A DNA stretch of 64,000 bases from Pantoea eucrina (GTDB taxonomy: Bacteria; Pseudomonadota; Gammaproteobacteria; Enterobacterales; Enterobacteriaceae): NCBI RefSeq assembly GCF_002095385.1, contig NZ_MIPP01000014.1, positions 16,291 through 80,290 on the forward strand. The letters run 5' to 3'. Each line of letters begins with the position of its first letter. Position 1 is the stretch's first letter. The translations under genes were made by a program, and so were the position numbers. The notes under the pieces were generated by a model, which saw only the letters and a list, made by a program, of their open reading frames with translations, searched no databases and had not been told where the DNA came from. Below are positions 17,592 to 24,845 of the stretch, piece after piece.

Positions 17592-18560
17592 TTAGTAGGT
17601 GATTCGGATGGCAGTAACTTCGCCTTTAGCGATCGCCGTGATTACGGTTCGCGCCTGTTCTTCTGTCAGGCCGACAGCAACTAAGTCAGTCAGGGCCTTT
17701 TTATTGACAGATTTGCGGTGAGCGACGTCTGCAGCGCGGGCAGCGGCTTCGTCTGCAAGGCGTTTCTCTTCAGCCAGGCGAGCGGCTTCAGCCTCTCGGG
17801 CTTTTCGCTGCTCAGCTTCGATAGCCGCCTGCTTTTCACGCTCAGCTCTCTCACGCGCTTCCTGAGCCTGTCGTTCAGCTCGATCCTGTGCTTCTCTGGC
17901 TTCGCGTTCTGCGCGCTCCTGAGCGGCTTTAGCGTCGGCCTCTGCCTTTTCCTTGGCAGCCTGCAGGTCTGCTTCACGCTTAGCTGCTGCATCACGCTCA
18001 CGCTGCGCAGCCTGCTCTGCTTCAATGCGAGCCTGTTCTGCAGCCTGACGGCGAATCTCTTCTTCATGCGCAATGCGCTTACGCTCAGCTTCTGCTGCTG
18101 CTTCGGCGCGTTCACGGTCAATCTTCTCATTCATCAGAAGCGCGATTTCGTGGTCTGACTCTATTTGCGCTGCAAGCTTCTCAGCGGCAACCCGCGACTC
18201 TTCTTCAGCCTTGATGCGTTCCTGATCTGCTTCCCATTCGGTGTAAGGCTGGCGGGCTTTATCACGCAATGCGTCAAGGCGGTCACGCACAATCTTACGG
18301 TTGGCGTCGATGAGCTTAGGCACCTCTTTCAGCTCAGCAACCAGATCCTTACCCAATCCATCCAGGTAGGATTTAGTCTGCGATACGCGGTAAGCCAGTG
18401 AAGCGATCTCCTTTCTGCCCTTTACCGTAGAGACATCCGGCACAAAGGACATAACTTCACGCTCGACCTTCTGAATAATCTCTTCTATCTGGTCGGCAGA
18501 TTTAAAAACGGTGAGGGCGTTTGCCTTCTCGATGACTACAAGATCCGTTGTTTCGCTCAT
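17592..18560 (-). CDS. Long coiled-coil phage protein
   Basis: 322 residues. The N-terminal 120 residues are globular (FVPDVSTVKGRKEIASLAYRV, LGKDLVAELKEVPKLIDANR). A charged, alanine-rich coiled coil then runs from about 125 to 280 (repeated AEREA/AQERAE units). The end is short (VAVGLTEEQARTVITAIAKG). Start 18560 is the first ATG giving the MSETTDLVVIEK N-terminus. Such proteins are common upstream of recombination genes in lambdoid left operons; their role is unknown. The codon repeats resemble TolA but there is no membrane anchor. Confidence 0.8.
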   Translation of the reverse strand: MSETTDLVVIEKANALTVFKSADQIEEIIQKVEREVMSFVPDVSTVKGRKEIASLAYRVSQTKSYLDGLGKDLVAELKEVPKLIDANRKIVRDRLDALRDKARQPYTEWEADQERIKAEEESRVAAEKLAAQIESDHEIALLMNEKIDRERAEAAAEAERKRIAHEEEIRRQAAEQARIEAEQAAQRERDAAAKREADLQAAKEKAEADAKAAQERAEREAREAQDRAERQAQEARERAEREKQAAIEAEQRKAREAEAARLAEEKRLADEAAARAADVAHRKSVNKKALTDLVAVGLTEEQARTVITAIAKGEVTAIRITY

Positions 18561-18696
18561 TTTGATTTCCTTCAGGCAAAAAGAAGCCCAGCATTGCGCC
18601 GGGAATAGGGGTGAAACGTTCTGGTTATGGAAGCCCTCTAAGGTGGTGGTGCGTAGCACCTCAAAGCCGTCTAATCAGACAGCTTTACGGTGTCAC

Positions 18697-18861
18697 TCAG
18701 TAGCTAACTCCGATCCCCGGAACCTTGCCTTCGGCGATAGCGTCATACAGCTTGGCGATATCATCAAAGTCTCTTCCGCCGTTAGGGAAGTATTCCTGCA
18801 TAACTGCCACAGCCGCTTCTTTCTTTTCTTCGATAAAAACCTGCTCAATGTCTTTATTCAT
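18697..18861 (-). CDS. Hypothetical phage protein, 54 residues
   Basis: ATG 18861 is preceded by CAGGAGAGAGAA. Product MNKDIEQVFIEEKKEAAVAV..., then YFPNGGRDFDDIAKLYDAIA. Acidic, soluble, unknown function. Confidence 0.65.
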   Translation of the reverse strand: MNKDIEQVFIEEKKEAAVAVMQEYFPNGGRDFDDIAKLYDAIAEGKVPGIGVSY

Positions 18862-18879
18862 TTCTCTCTCCTGTAGTGG

Positions 18880-19041
18880 TTACTGGCCCCGATGGGCGAT
18901 GCGGACTAACTTTTCTATCAACTCCTGCACACTCAGTCCGCGGTCTTCGCAGCTTTCGGCCAAGTATTCAATTCCGGTATCGTCGATAAACTGCACGAGC
19001 ACTTCGGCTTCTTCTGGCTTAATTTTTAAATCTTCACTCAT
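18880..19041 (-). CDS. Hypothetical phage protein, 53 residues
   Basis: ATG 19041 is preceded by CAGGAGGTTGAG. Product MSEDLKIKPEEAEVLVQFID... ends LVRIAHRGQ and is acidic and helical. Function unknown. Confidence 0.65.
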   Translation of the reverse strand: MSEDLKIKPEEAEVLVQFIDDTGIEYLAESCEDRGLSVQELIEKLVRIAHRGQ

Positions 19042-19042
19042 C

Positions 19043-19123
19043 TCAACCTCCTGCTATAAACCCCAGCACCATCAGCACGATAAACACTAACCAACCGCAG
19101 TAGTAATCAACGTCGCTCATCAT
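19043..19123 (-). CDS. 26-residue membrane peptide
   Basis: Product MMSDVDYYCGWLVFIVLMVL plus GFIAGG: one transmembrane helix. Its last codons supply the ribosome-binding site (AGGAGG) of the next gene, which supports coupled translation. Confidence 0.5.
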   Translation of the reverse strand: MMSDVDYYCGWLVFIVLMVLGFIAGG

Positions 19124-19143
19124 GGTATTGGCCTTTGTTAAGG

Positions 19144-19170
19144 TAAAAAAATACCCGCTCGATGGCGGGT
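19144..19170 (-). terminator. Terminator inside the leftward operon
   Basis: ACCCGC...GCGGGT stem followed on the minus strand by a T-rich run, directly after the 97-residue gene. It would block downstream genes unless N antitermination operates. Confidence 0.75.
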
Positions 19171-19463
19171 TATTTACTGTGTTCTGCAACGTATTCTTTT
19201 AGCTCCTGCTCACTTGCCGGGAGCCAGTCTTCAACTACCCGAAGTCCGCAGTCCTGAACTTCATCCATAATCCAACCGCCTTCATCATGGTCATATCGGC
19301 GGGTGTAATAGCTTCCATCTGGATGACGCTCAGCCAGTGTGTAGCTGTCATAAGGGCCGCCATAGGTAGGCACATCACCCAGCTCAGGATGGTTCATCCA
19401 CATAAAGAATAATCGCCCGGTAATTGGGCACACATCAGGGCACCAACGATTTTCCTTGTTCAT
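19170..19463 (-). CDS. Hypothetical phage protein, 97 residues
   Basis: MNKENRWCPDVCPITGRLFF..., rich in aromatic residues (YGGPYDSYTLAERHPDGSYY). Possible surface-binding protein; no family recognised. Confidence 0.68.
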   Translation of the reverse strand: MNKENRWCPDVCPITGRLFFMWMNHPELGDVPTYGGPYDSYTLAERHPDGSYYTRRYDHDEGGWIMDEVQDCGLRVVEDWLPASEQELKEYVAEHSK

Positions 19464-19499
19464 ACTCGCCTCTTAAATATCTGCTGCGTACACGCTATA

Positions 19500-19524
19500 A
19501 AAAAGGCTGCGGGTTAGGCAGCCT
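19500..19524 (-). terminator. Terminator inside the leftward operon
   Basis: AGGCTGC...GCAGCCT stem (19504-19524), then six T on the minus strand; it overlaps the last codons of the 163-residue gene. Confidence 0.75.
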
Positions 19525-20005
19525 GTTGTGATTCCCGGCATTGCCGGTTTAGCTTGTTGAACACGTCCCTGAAGATAGGGTATTCATCCTTTGAAACCTT
19601 ACTCAGATAGCGGTGACCGATGATTCCAGTTTCTTCATCAAGAACGATGCGCGCGCTGTTGACTCCAACAACGAAGAAGAAGCGAGGGTGCTTGCGCCAT
19701 TGAGTAATCAGGCCATCATCAATCGCCTGCTGAAGATAAGCGGGTATTTCAACCAGGCTTACGAGCGCTATCTTTGTTTCTTCGCGTTCGATTGCATCTT
19801 TGGTGCGTTGAATGCTGTCCTGCAGCGCCCTCAGTCCATCGTTCTGCTTATCCCACTTATGCAACGTTGCGCGACCATTGCGCTTGTCGTTGAGTGGCTG
19901 TCCGTTCGCCTGAGCTACAGTGTCGAAGTGGTCTTGAAGGCGCTCATCAAACCGCGCCTCTTTCTTAACGAGAGACGCTTTCAAAATCTCAAGTCGCTTA
20001 CTCAT
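19514..20005 (-). CDS. Hypothetical phage protein, 163 residues
   Basis: Helical, charged N-terminal half (MSKRLEILKASLVKKEARFD, ALQDSIQRTKDAIEREETKI), then a mixed domain (WRKHPRFFFVVGVNSARIVL). It is the second gene of the PL transcript, right after N. Function unknown. Confidence 0.72.
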   Translation of the reverse strand: MSKRLEILKASLVKKEARFDERLQDHFDTVAQANGQPLNDKRNGRATLHKWDKQNDGLRALQDSIQRTKDAIEREETKIALVSLVEIPAYLQQAIDDGLITQWRKHPRFFFVVGVNSARIVLDEETGIIGHRYLSKVSKDEYPIFRDVFNKLNRQCRESQQAA

Positions 20006-20009
20006 GCGG

Positions 20010-20252
20010 TTATCTCGCCGTTACGTTGTCTTTAGATTTGCGATACCCAGCACTGAAGATGGCTACCTGTGGTAAGCACATCGCTGTGCTCTCATGCTTC
20101 TCACGCAGACTGGGCGCTGATGTGGCGCGGGCTACGTTTAAGCTGCATCCCATAAGGGTGGTGACAATCCCGTTCTCAAACTGGCGATCTGCTGCTTTCT
20201 TTGCACGATGCTCAGCTGCGCGCTTTGCGTTGTAACGCTGCTTCGAATTCAT
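20010..20252 (-). CDS. N: N-like transcription antiterminator
   Basis: 80 residues with an N-terminal arginine-rich motif SKQRYNAKRAAEHRAKKAA resembling the boxB-binding helix of phage 21 N (AKSRYKARRAELIAER). It is the first gene of the leftward early transcript. boxA/boxB elements lie 180 bases upstream and a second pair follows cro, exactly as nutL and nutR do in lambdoid phages. Ribosome-binding site CTGGAG at 8 nt. The length is shorter than lambda N (107), but the position and sites make the assignment convincing. Confidence 0.78.
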   Translation of the reverse strand: MNSKQRYNAKRAAEHRAKKAADRQFENGIVTTLMGCSLNVARATSAPSLREKHESTAMCLPQVAIFSAGYRKSKDNVTAR

Positions 20253-20433
20253 GATGTTTCTCCAGGTGAGTGCTTTGGTGATTGGATGGCCGGTGCTCCT
20301 CGCCGTTCACGTGCGCTGGTTTTGCCACCGCCAAGACGGATTTGTTATCCAGCGACTTCAGCCGACGCCGGGGTTACTACAGCTGCCCCAACCATGCGTT
20401 TGCATTCATCCAATCCCAGAGCACTCGCTCCGG

Positions 20434-20472
20434 CCTACCTGCATCAGGTAGGAATCTAATTGTTAAAGAGCT
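20434..20472 (-). promoter_or_regulatory. nutL site
   Basis: On the minus strand: boxA AGCTCTTTAACAA (20472-20460), then boxB CCTACCT-GATGC-AGGTAGG (20452-20434). The boxB apex ACCT-GATGC-AGGT is nearly repeated in nutR. It lies between PL and the N gene. Confidence 0.85.
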
Positions 20473-20514
20473 GACTTCCGTTTCTTACTGCTACAGCGTC
20501 CTGCTGATGGGTTA

Positions 20515-20543
20515 AATATATCCAAAGCTATTATTACTGTAAA
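20515..20543 (-). promoter_or_regulatory. PL promoter
   Basis: Minus strand TTTACA (20543-20538), 17-bp spacer, TATATT (20520-20515). One operator lies inside the spacer and another touches the -35 box, matching the architecture of PR. Confidence 0.78.
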
Positions 20544-20576
20544 TAGCCAAAGATATAAATTTATAGCTTTAGTGAT
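20518..20576. promoter_or_regulatory. Left operator OL (three sites)
   Basis: Three 14-bp palindromic sites: ATATCCAAAGCTAT (20518-20531), ATAGCCAAAGATAT (20543-20556) and ATAGCTTTAGTGAT (20563-20576), spaced 25 and 20 bp. They share the pattern of the three sites between cI and cro. Confidence 0.82.
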
Positions 20577-20616
20577 TTTCATGTTGATTCCTAAAGGAAT
20601 TTATTTTTGTTCAGAC

Positions 20617-20642
20617 GAAAAAAATCCCGCCTAAGCGGGATC
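20617..20642 (-). terminator. Terminator of the prophage repressor gene
   Basis: ATCCCGC-CTAA-GCGGGAT, followed on the minus strand by seven T, 25 bases after the repressor stop. It keeps PRM transcripts out of PL. Confidence 0.9.
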
Positions 20643-20665
20643 ATTTAAGACTTTTGCGTTTAAGT

Positions 20666-21355
20666 TCAGCCTAACCTTTTATAGTCAACGGACTGACGGA
20701 GAAGGACTTTTGCCATGATATGGAACTCACCCTCGTCACTCTCCTCGATAAACCATTCTTTATAGCGCTGGTTGTCGGATAGTACTGCGAGGCGATGCTT
20801 CTGCATTTGCAGGCGTTTTACATGCATTGTTTTGCCAAACACAAAAACATATACGCCATCACCATCGAAATGAGTCACAGCGAGATCTACAAAAATCTGA
20901 TCACCTGGCTCAATGGTTCCTTCCATGCTGTCACCGCGCACGGTGATAACCTTTATCGTATCAGCAGGACGTGGGCCAAATAATGCTTTAGCCTGCTCAT
21001 TGGTATATTCAATAGCTCTTATGGTTTCAACGAATTCAGTAGACACAAGATAACCATCCCCCGCGCTAGCTTGGACATCCAATACATCTACACGATAGTA
21101 GTCGGGTTCCGCCAGTCTTTCTTTTTTAGGGATGTGAATCTGAGGGACGCCCCTCATCTCACCTTCGCCAGAAGAAAGCCACTCAGGGCTAACTTCAAGA
21201 ACCTTCGCTATCTCATAAAGCTTTCTGGTGTTTTTGGTTATGCCCTGCGTCAGTTTCCATACGCTTGGCTGGGCCATTCCTACCGCCTCAGCTAAAGAAG
21301 CCTGAGTGTGTCCGCTTGCCCTCATGGCAGCGTTAAGTCTGTCTGCAAAAGTCAT
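20666..21355 (-). CDS. cI: Prophage CI-type repressor (XRE plus S24)
   Basis: 229 residues. The N-terminal helix-turn-helix (about 17-36: QASLAEAVGMAQPSVWKLTQ) is followed by a linker with the Ala-Gly cleavage dipeptide in QASAGDGY. The S24 domain has catalytic Ser in VRGDSMEGTIEPGDQIF and Lys in MHVKRLQM. It maintains lysogeny by binding OL and OR and is expected to cleave itself after RecA activation. It is expressed from PRM and closed by its own terminator. Homologous in the C-terminal half to the repressor at 6568, but the DNA-binding halves differ. Confidence 0.93.
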   Translation of the reverse strand: MTFADRLNAAMRASGHTQASLAEAVGMAQPSVWKLTQGITKNTRKLYEIAKVLEVSPEWLSSGEGEMRGVPQIHIPKKERLAEPDYYRVDVLDVQASAGDGYLVSTEFVETIRAIEYTNEQAKALFGPRPADTIKVITVRGDSMEGTIEPGDQIFVDLAVTHFDGDGVYVFVFGKTMHVKRLQMQKHRLAVLSDNQRYKEWFIEESDEGEFHIMAKVLLRQSVDYKRLG

Positions 21356-21382
21356 TTTAGATTTCCCTTTTGTCCTCCCTGA

Positions 21383-21453
21383 AAGATATAGCCATAGATA
21401 TTATTCATCAAATAACCAAAGCTATTTACTTTTTGGATAGCTTTAGCTATTAT
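21383..21453. promoter_or_regulatory. Right operator OR with PR and PRM
   Basis: Operators ATAGCCATAGATAT (21388-21401), ATAACCAAAGCTAT (21412-21425) and ATAGCTTTAGCTAT (21437-21450), 24-25 bp apart. PR: TTTACT (21425-21430), 17 bp, TATTAT (21448-21453), rightward to cro. PRM: TTGATG (21411-21406), 17 bp, TATCTT (21388-21383), leftward to cI. The PR spacer contains one operator, as the PL spacer does. Confidence 0.83.
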
Positions 21454-21484
21454 CACAATAGCCAAGCAAAGCAGGAGCTATTTT

Positions 21485-21715
21485 ATGGTCAACAAAGCTA
21501 TTAAGCGGGCTATTGACATCGTAGGCAGCCAGCAGAAGTTAGCTGATGCCTGCTTAGTCAAACAGCCCTCAGTTTGGGCTTGGTTGCATGGGAAGAAAAA
21601 GGTGTCAGCCGAGAATGCAAAGCGCATCGAGAAAGCCACCGATGGAAAGATCCCAGCTTACCAGGTACGCCCAGATTTAACTGACCTGTTTCCTCATCCG
21701 AATCAGGCAGCCTAA
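21485..21715 (+). CDS. cro: Cro-like repressor
   Basis: 76 residues, a small helix-turn-helix protein: AIDIVGSQQKLADACLVKQPSVWAWL contains the motif (about 12-36). First gene from PR, divergent from cI, sharing the OR sites. It should repress PRM and the early promoters during lytic growth. The sequence resembles P22-type/YdaS-like Cro proteins. Confidence 0.88.
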   Translation: MVNKAIKRAIDIVGSQQKLADACLVKQPSVWAWLHGKKKVSAENAKRIEKATDGKIPAYQVRPDLTDLFPHPNQAA

Positions 21716-21722
21716 GTAACAC

Positions 21723-21762
21723 CGCTCTTTGTCAATTTAGCCGCCCACCTGCTGCAGGAGGG
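21723..21762 (+). promoter_or_regulatory. nutR site
   Basis: boxA CGCTCTTTGTCAA (21723-21735), then boxB CCCACCT-GCTGC-AGGAGGG (21744-21762), with one A-A mismatch in the stem. Position right after cro equals lambda nutR; the loop differs from nutL by one base. Confidence 0.83.
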
Positions 21763-21824
21763 CAAAAACCAAGTGACTAGCTCACTGCAAAATCACGCAA
21801 GTTTTTCAACGAAAGGAATATTAC

Positions 21825-22127
21825 ATGATTGAAATTACAAGCTATCGCAAGAAAGCGAGAGAGATTGAAAGCCAGCTGCTGAACAAACTGGCAGAGCTGG
21901 GGCAGGGGCCACTGGCGAAAGTCATGGGTTTGGATGAGGCAGCAGTAAGCCGTATGAAGCGCCCATCAGGAAAGCAGCGTTACAGCTTCTTCCAGATGAT
22001 GAGTCTGGCAATGGCTTATCTGGATGTGGTGTCACCGGAGTCTGAAGTGGCTAAGAGGCTGCTGAGGATTGAGGAATTACTTACCAAAGAAAAAGCCCCG
22101 AAGAACTGCGAATTCTTCGAGGCCTGA
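21825..22127 (+). CDS. cII: CII-like transcriptional activator
   Basis: 100 residues. The start MIEITSYRKKAREIESQLLNKL aligns with lambda CII (ALRIESALLNKIA). A helix-turn-helix follows (LAKVMGLDEAAVSRMK) and an oligomerisation tail. CII activates the establishment promoter for cI and the integrase promoter; I did not pinpoint those promoters. Its position between nutR and the replication genes fits. Confidence 0.88.
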   Translation: MIEITSYRKKAREIESQLLNKLAELGQGPLAKVMGLDEAAVSRMKRPSGKQRYSFFQMMSLAMAYLDVVSPESEVAKRLLRIEELLTKEKAPKNCEFFEA

Positions 22128-22161
22128 TGCGAAATGACTGGATCAATTCACAGGAGTAATT

Positions 22162-22989
22162 ATGAGTAGTTTATCACTGTATTACAAGGGCAAAGAGAAG
22201 AACGGCACGGATACCACGGTGCGCAAAACGTTCTTGGTTCCGCTGTCAGAGCTGTATGTCGAGCCGGGCTATAACGTTCGTGATATCGATCAGCAGCACG
22301 TCGAGGAGTTTCGCGACGCATTCATTGCCGGCGAGTTTGTGCCGCCGCTGGCGGTGCAGGTGACAGGCGATCGGGTCAAAATCATCGATGGTCATCACCG
22401 CTATCACGGCGCCCTGATGGCTACCGAAGCCGGTCACGAAATTGCCCGCCTTGAATGCAAAGACTTTACCGGTACCGAGGCCGATCGCATCGCATTCATG
22501 GTTACCAGCAGCCAGGGTAAACCGCTCACTGCGCTTGAACGCGCAGCAGCCTATCAGCGCCTGTCTAATCAGGGATGGTCAGTAAGCGAAATTGCCAGCA
22601 AGGTTAAGCGCTCAGTCGCGGATGTTGATCACCACCTTCAGCTGCTGACGTGTGGCGATGAGCTAATAGCAATGGTCAAAACCGGCGAGGTAGCAGCAAC
22701 GACCGCTGTCGCTTTGGCGCGCGAGCATGGTGCCAACGCTGGCGCTATTGCAACTGAGCAGATGGGTAAGGCTAAGGCCGCTGGTAAGAAAAGGCTTTCG
22801 CGCAGTGCAGCAATCCCGCTTTTCAGTGCTGCAAAAGCCCGTCGCCTGGCTGAGCTGCTGATAGGTGCAGAGATGTCCGGAGAAGCCGGTAATGAACACC
22901 TGGTGCTGGCTGAAGGAACCGCAGAGGAGGTAGGGCAGATCATTGCTGACTACCGCGCCGGCGCGCCCGGCAGGTGGGAAGAGTCATGA
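22162..22989 (+). CDS. ParB-like nuclease-domain protein
   Basis: 275 residues. An N-terminal ParB/Srx domain (about 24-115) has the signature NVRDIDQQHVEEFRDAF and the CTP/phosphate-binding box IIDGHHRYHGAL. A helix-turn-helix region follows (GWSVSEIASKVKRSVADVDHHLQL). Related proteins act in partition or as transcription factors. Here it sits between cII and O with a 4-bp overlap to O, so a role in replication control or genome handling is plausible but unproven. Confidence 0.87.
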   Translation: MSSLSLYYKGKEKNGTDTTVRKTFLVPLSELYVEPGYNVRDIDQQHVEEFRDAFIAGEFVPPLAVQVTGDRVKIIDGHHRYHGALMATEAGHEIARLECKDFTGTEADRIAFMVTSSQGKPLTALERAAAYQRLSNQGWSVSEIASKVKRSVADVDHHLQLLTCGDELIAMVKTGEVAATTAVALAREHGANAGAIATEQMGKAKAAGKKRLSRSAAIPLFSAAKARRLAELLIGAEMSGEAGNEHLVLAEGTAEEVGQIIADYRAGAPGRWEES

Positions 22990-23900
22990 ATCTCGCCTAT
23001 GAAAACGTAACACCAATCAGGCCCGGACTACGGGCCGTGGAGCAGCGCGTGGCAGAGCTTGAAGACGGCTATGCCAAACTGTCCAACATGCTTCTTGAAG
23101 AGTATGCCGGTGCTGACCTGACAAAGCGTCAGTTTAAAGTCCTGCTGGCAATCCTGAGAAAGACCTACGGATGGAATAAAGCGATGGACCGGATCAGCGA
23201 TTCTCAGATTGCAGAGATAGCGAAATTGCCGGTCAAGCGCTGTAACGAGGCGAAGCTGGAACTCGTCAGGATGGGGCTCATAAGGCAGCAGGGCGGCATG
23301 TTTGGCCCTAACAAAAATGTCTCAGAATGGTGTATCCCTCAAAATGAGGGTAAATCCCCTAAAACGAGGGATAAACAATCCCTCAATTTGAGGGAGCAGA
23401 ATCCCTCAAAACAGGGGGACACAAAAGACACTATTACAAAAGACAATAAAGACAGTAATTTTTCGTCAGAGAATTCTGTCGAATCCCCTGACTCACCTCC
23501 GGCAAATCTTCCTGCTCTTCGTCCTGAAGCAGCAGTCCAGACACCGAAGGGTGACAAGTGGGGAACCGAAGACGACCTGAAGGCGGCGGAGTGGATTTTC
23601 AAACGGGTGCAGATTGTCTCACCAAATGCCCGGAAGCCTAACTGGCCTGCCTGGTCAAACGACATCAGGCTGCTGCGCACGGCCCTGCAGGTTACGCATC
23701 ACGAAATTTGCGAGGTATTCCTCTGGGCCAGCCGCGATCACTTCTGGCAGTCGAACGTGCTCAGTCCCGCGAAACTGCGCGAGAAGTGGGACACACTGAA
23801 AATTCAGATGAACCAGCCAGACCGTAACCGGGCGGCGCCAGCGGATCAGCAGCCTGCTGCCCACTGGAACAGCCAGGAAGCATGGGAGAACTTCATATGA
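22986..23900 (+). CDS. O: Replication initiation protein O
   Basis: 304 residues; lambda-O-like. The N-terminal DNA-binding domain (about 20-110: LLEEYAGADLTKRQFKVLLAILRKTYGWNK, LVRMGLIRQQGG) recognises iterons that lie inside this same gene. A low-complexity linker encoded by the origin follows, then a C-terminal domain likely to contact P/helicase. Start ATG 22986 overlaps the ParB-like stop (ATGA), and the stop overlaps the P start likewise. Confidence 0.92.
   Translation: MNLAYENVTPIRPGLRAVEQRVAELEDGYAKLSNMLLEEYAGADLTKRQFKVLLAILRKTYGWNKAMDRISDSQIAEIAKLPVKRCNEAKLELVRMGLIRQQGGMFGPNKNVSEWCIPQNEGKSPKTRDKQSLNLREQNPSKQGDTKDTITKDNKDSNFSSENSVESPDSPPANLPALRPEAAVQTPKGDKWGTEDDLKAAEWIFKRVQIVSPNARKPNWPAWSNDIRLLRTALQVTHHEICEVFLWASRDHFWQSNVLSPAKLREKWDTLKIQMNQPDRNRAAPADQQPAAHWNSQEAWENFI
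23334..23418 (+). repeat. Origin of replication: four O iterons
   Basis: Four imperfect copies of ATCCCTCAAAACGAGGGA at 23334, 23354, 23378 and 23401, each an interrupted palindrome. The unit is essentially the lambda iteron. An AT-rich stretch (23418-23465, ACTATTACAAAAGACAATAA) follows, as the DNA-unwinding element does in lambda. Confidence 0.9.
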
Positions 23901-24601
23901 GACATCTCGTAGCGGCAGTAAATAATCGCGACAGCAGCGCGCTGGCCCGTATGGCCGGTGATGCACCGCAGCCGGCGGATCGTCGCCTGCATCAGGAAGT
24001 TGAAAAGCTGATGAATGAGTTTTTCGACGGACTGAAACAGGTGTTTCCCGCCTCAGTCAGCACCGCCTGGCGGACTCAGGCAGACGAAGCCGCCGCCAAA
24101 CGACAGTGGATAGCTGCTTTTGCGGAGAACGGCGTGACCAGCAAACAGCAGCTTTCAGCAGGCATGCGCCAGGCGCGCGCCAGCGGATCACCGTTCCTGC
24201 CGTCTCCGGGTCAGTTTATCGAGTGGTGCAAGCAGGGTGAGCATCGTGCCGCCGGACTACCGGACAACGAAGAACTGCACGACATGTTTCGCCTGTACTG
24301 CAGGGATCGTGGCATGTACGACAGCAGCGAGGATTTCCCCTGGCAAAGCCCGGCGTGCTTCCACATGGTGACCGCGGTCTATAACCAGATGCGCTCGTTC
24401 AACCTGACGGACTCTGAGTGCCGCAAACGCCTGAGCGATGAGCTGCGCAAGATGTCGCGCCGGATTGAGTCTGGTGAAGAAATTCCTCCTCCGCGCAAGC
24501 AGATACCGCATCTTCACATCCCGACCAGCAGCGCAAAAGCGCTGGAGCATCTGGCCGACATTCGTCGTCGTTTTTCTCTGAAAGGTGGTCATCATGACTG
24601 A
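23897..24601 (+). CDS. P: Replication protein P (helicase loader)
   Basis: 234 residues, close to lambda P (233). Shared features include an N-terminal RHLVAAVNNRD, FFDGLKQVFPA, QWIAAFAENG and the block GSPFLPSPGQFIEWCK. It recruits the host DnaB helicase to the O-bound origin. The start overlaps the O stop (ATGA). Confidence 0.92.
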   Translation: MRHLVAAVNNRDSSALARMAGDAPQPADRRLHQEVEKLMNEFFDGLKQVFPASVSTAWRTQADEAAAKRQWIAAFAENGVTSKQQLSAGMRQARASGSPFLPSPGQFIEWCKQGEHRAAGLPDNEELHDMFRLYCRDRGMYDSSEDFPWQSPACFHMVTAVYNQMRSFNLTDSECRKRLSDELRKMSRRIESGEEIPPPRKQIPHLHIPTSSAKALEHLADIRRRFSLKGGHHD

Positions 24602-24845
24602 ACTGAGCAACGTAATCAGCATGGCGCCGTACACGACCCGCGCCAGAGACATCGAATCGGCTAAGGAGTACCGCGACTGGCTGATTACGACGGTCGCCTC
24701 CATAACCACTGCAGACAGCAAATCGGACGATCTGAAGGTGGAAGCCTGCAACGGCATTCACGAGCTGTTTGAAGCATTCATTGACTCAGCGCTCAGCCCT
24801 GATAACTACACCAGAGAGCTTCAGTACAAGGATGCTGCGCCATGA
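24594..24845 (+). CDS. Hypothetical phage protein, 83 residues
   Basis: MTELSNVISMAPYTTRARDI..., acidic and helical (ESAKEYRDWLITTVASITTA). It overlaps the P gene by 8 bp; the next gene starts with ATGA at its stop. Unknown function. Confidence 0.7.
   Translation: MTELSNVISMAPYTTRARDIESAKEYRDWLITTVASITTADSKSDDLKVEACNGIHELFEAFIDSALSPDNYTRELQYKDAAP

Noticed and set aside
17592..18560. TolA-like envelope protein
   Set aside because: The Ala/Glu/Lys-rich coiled coil resembles TolA, but there is no membrane anchor or TolA C-terminal domain and it lies in a phage operon.
23334..23418. Short spaced repeats resembling a CRISPR array
   Set aside because: The four units are lambda-type O iterons with 4-8 bp gaps inside the O gene; no spacers of CRISPR length and no cas genes.
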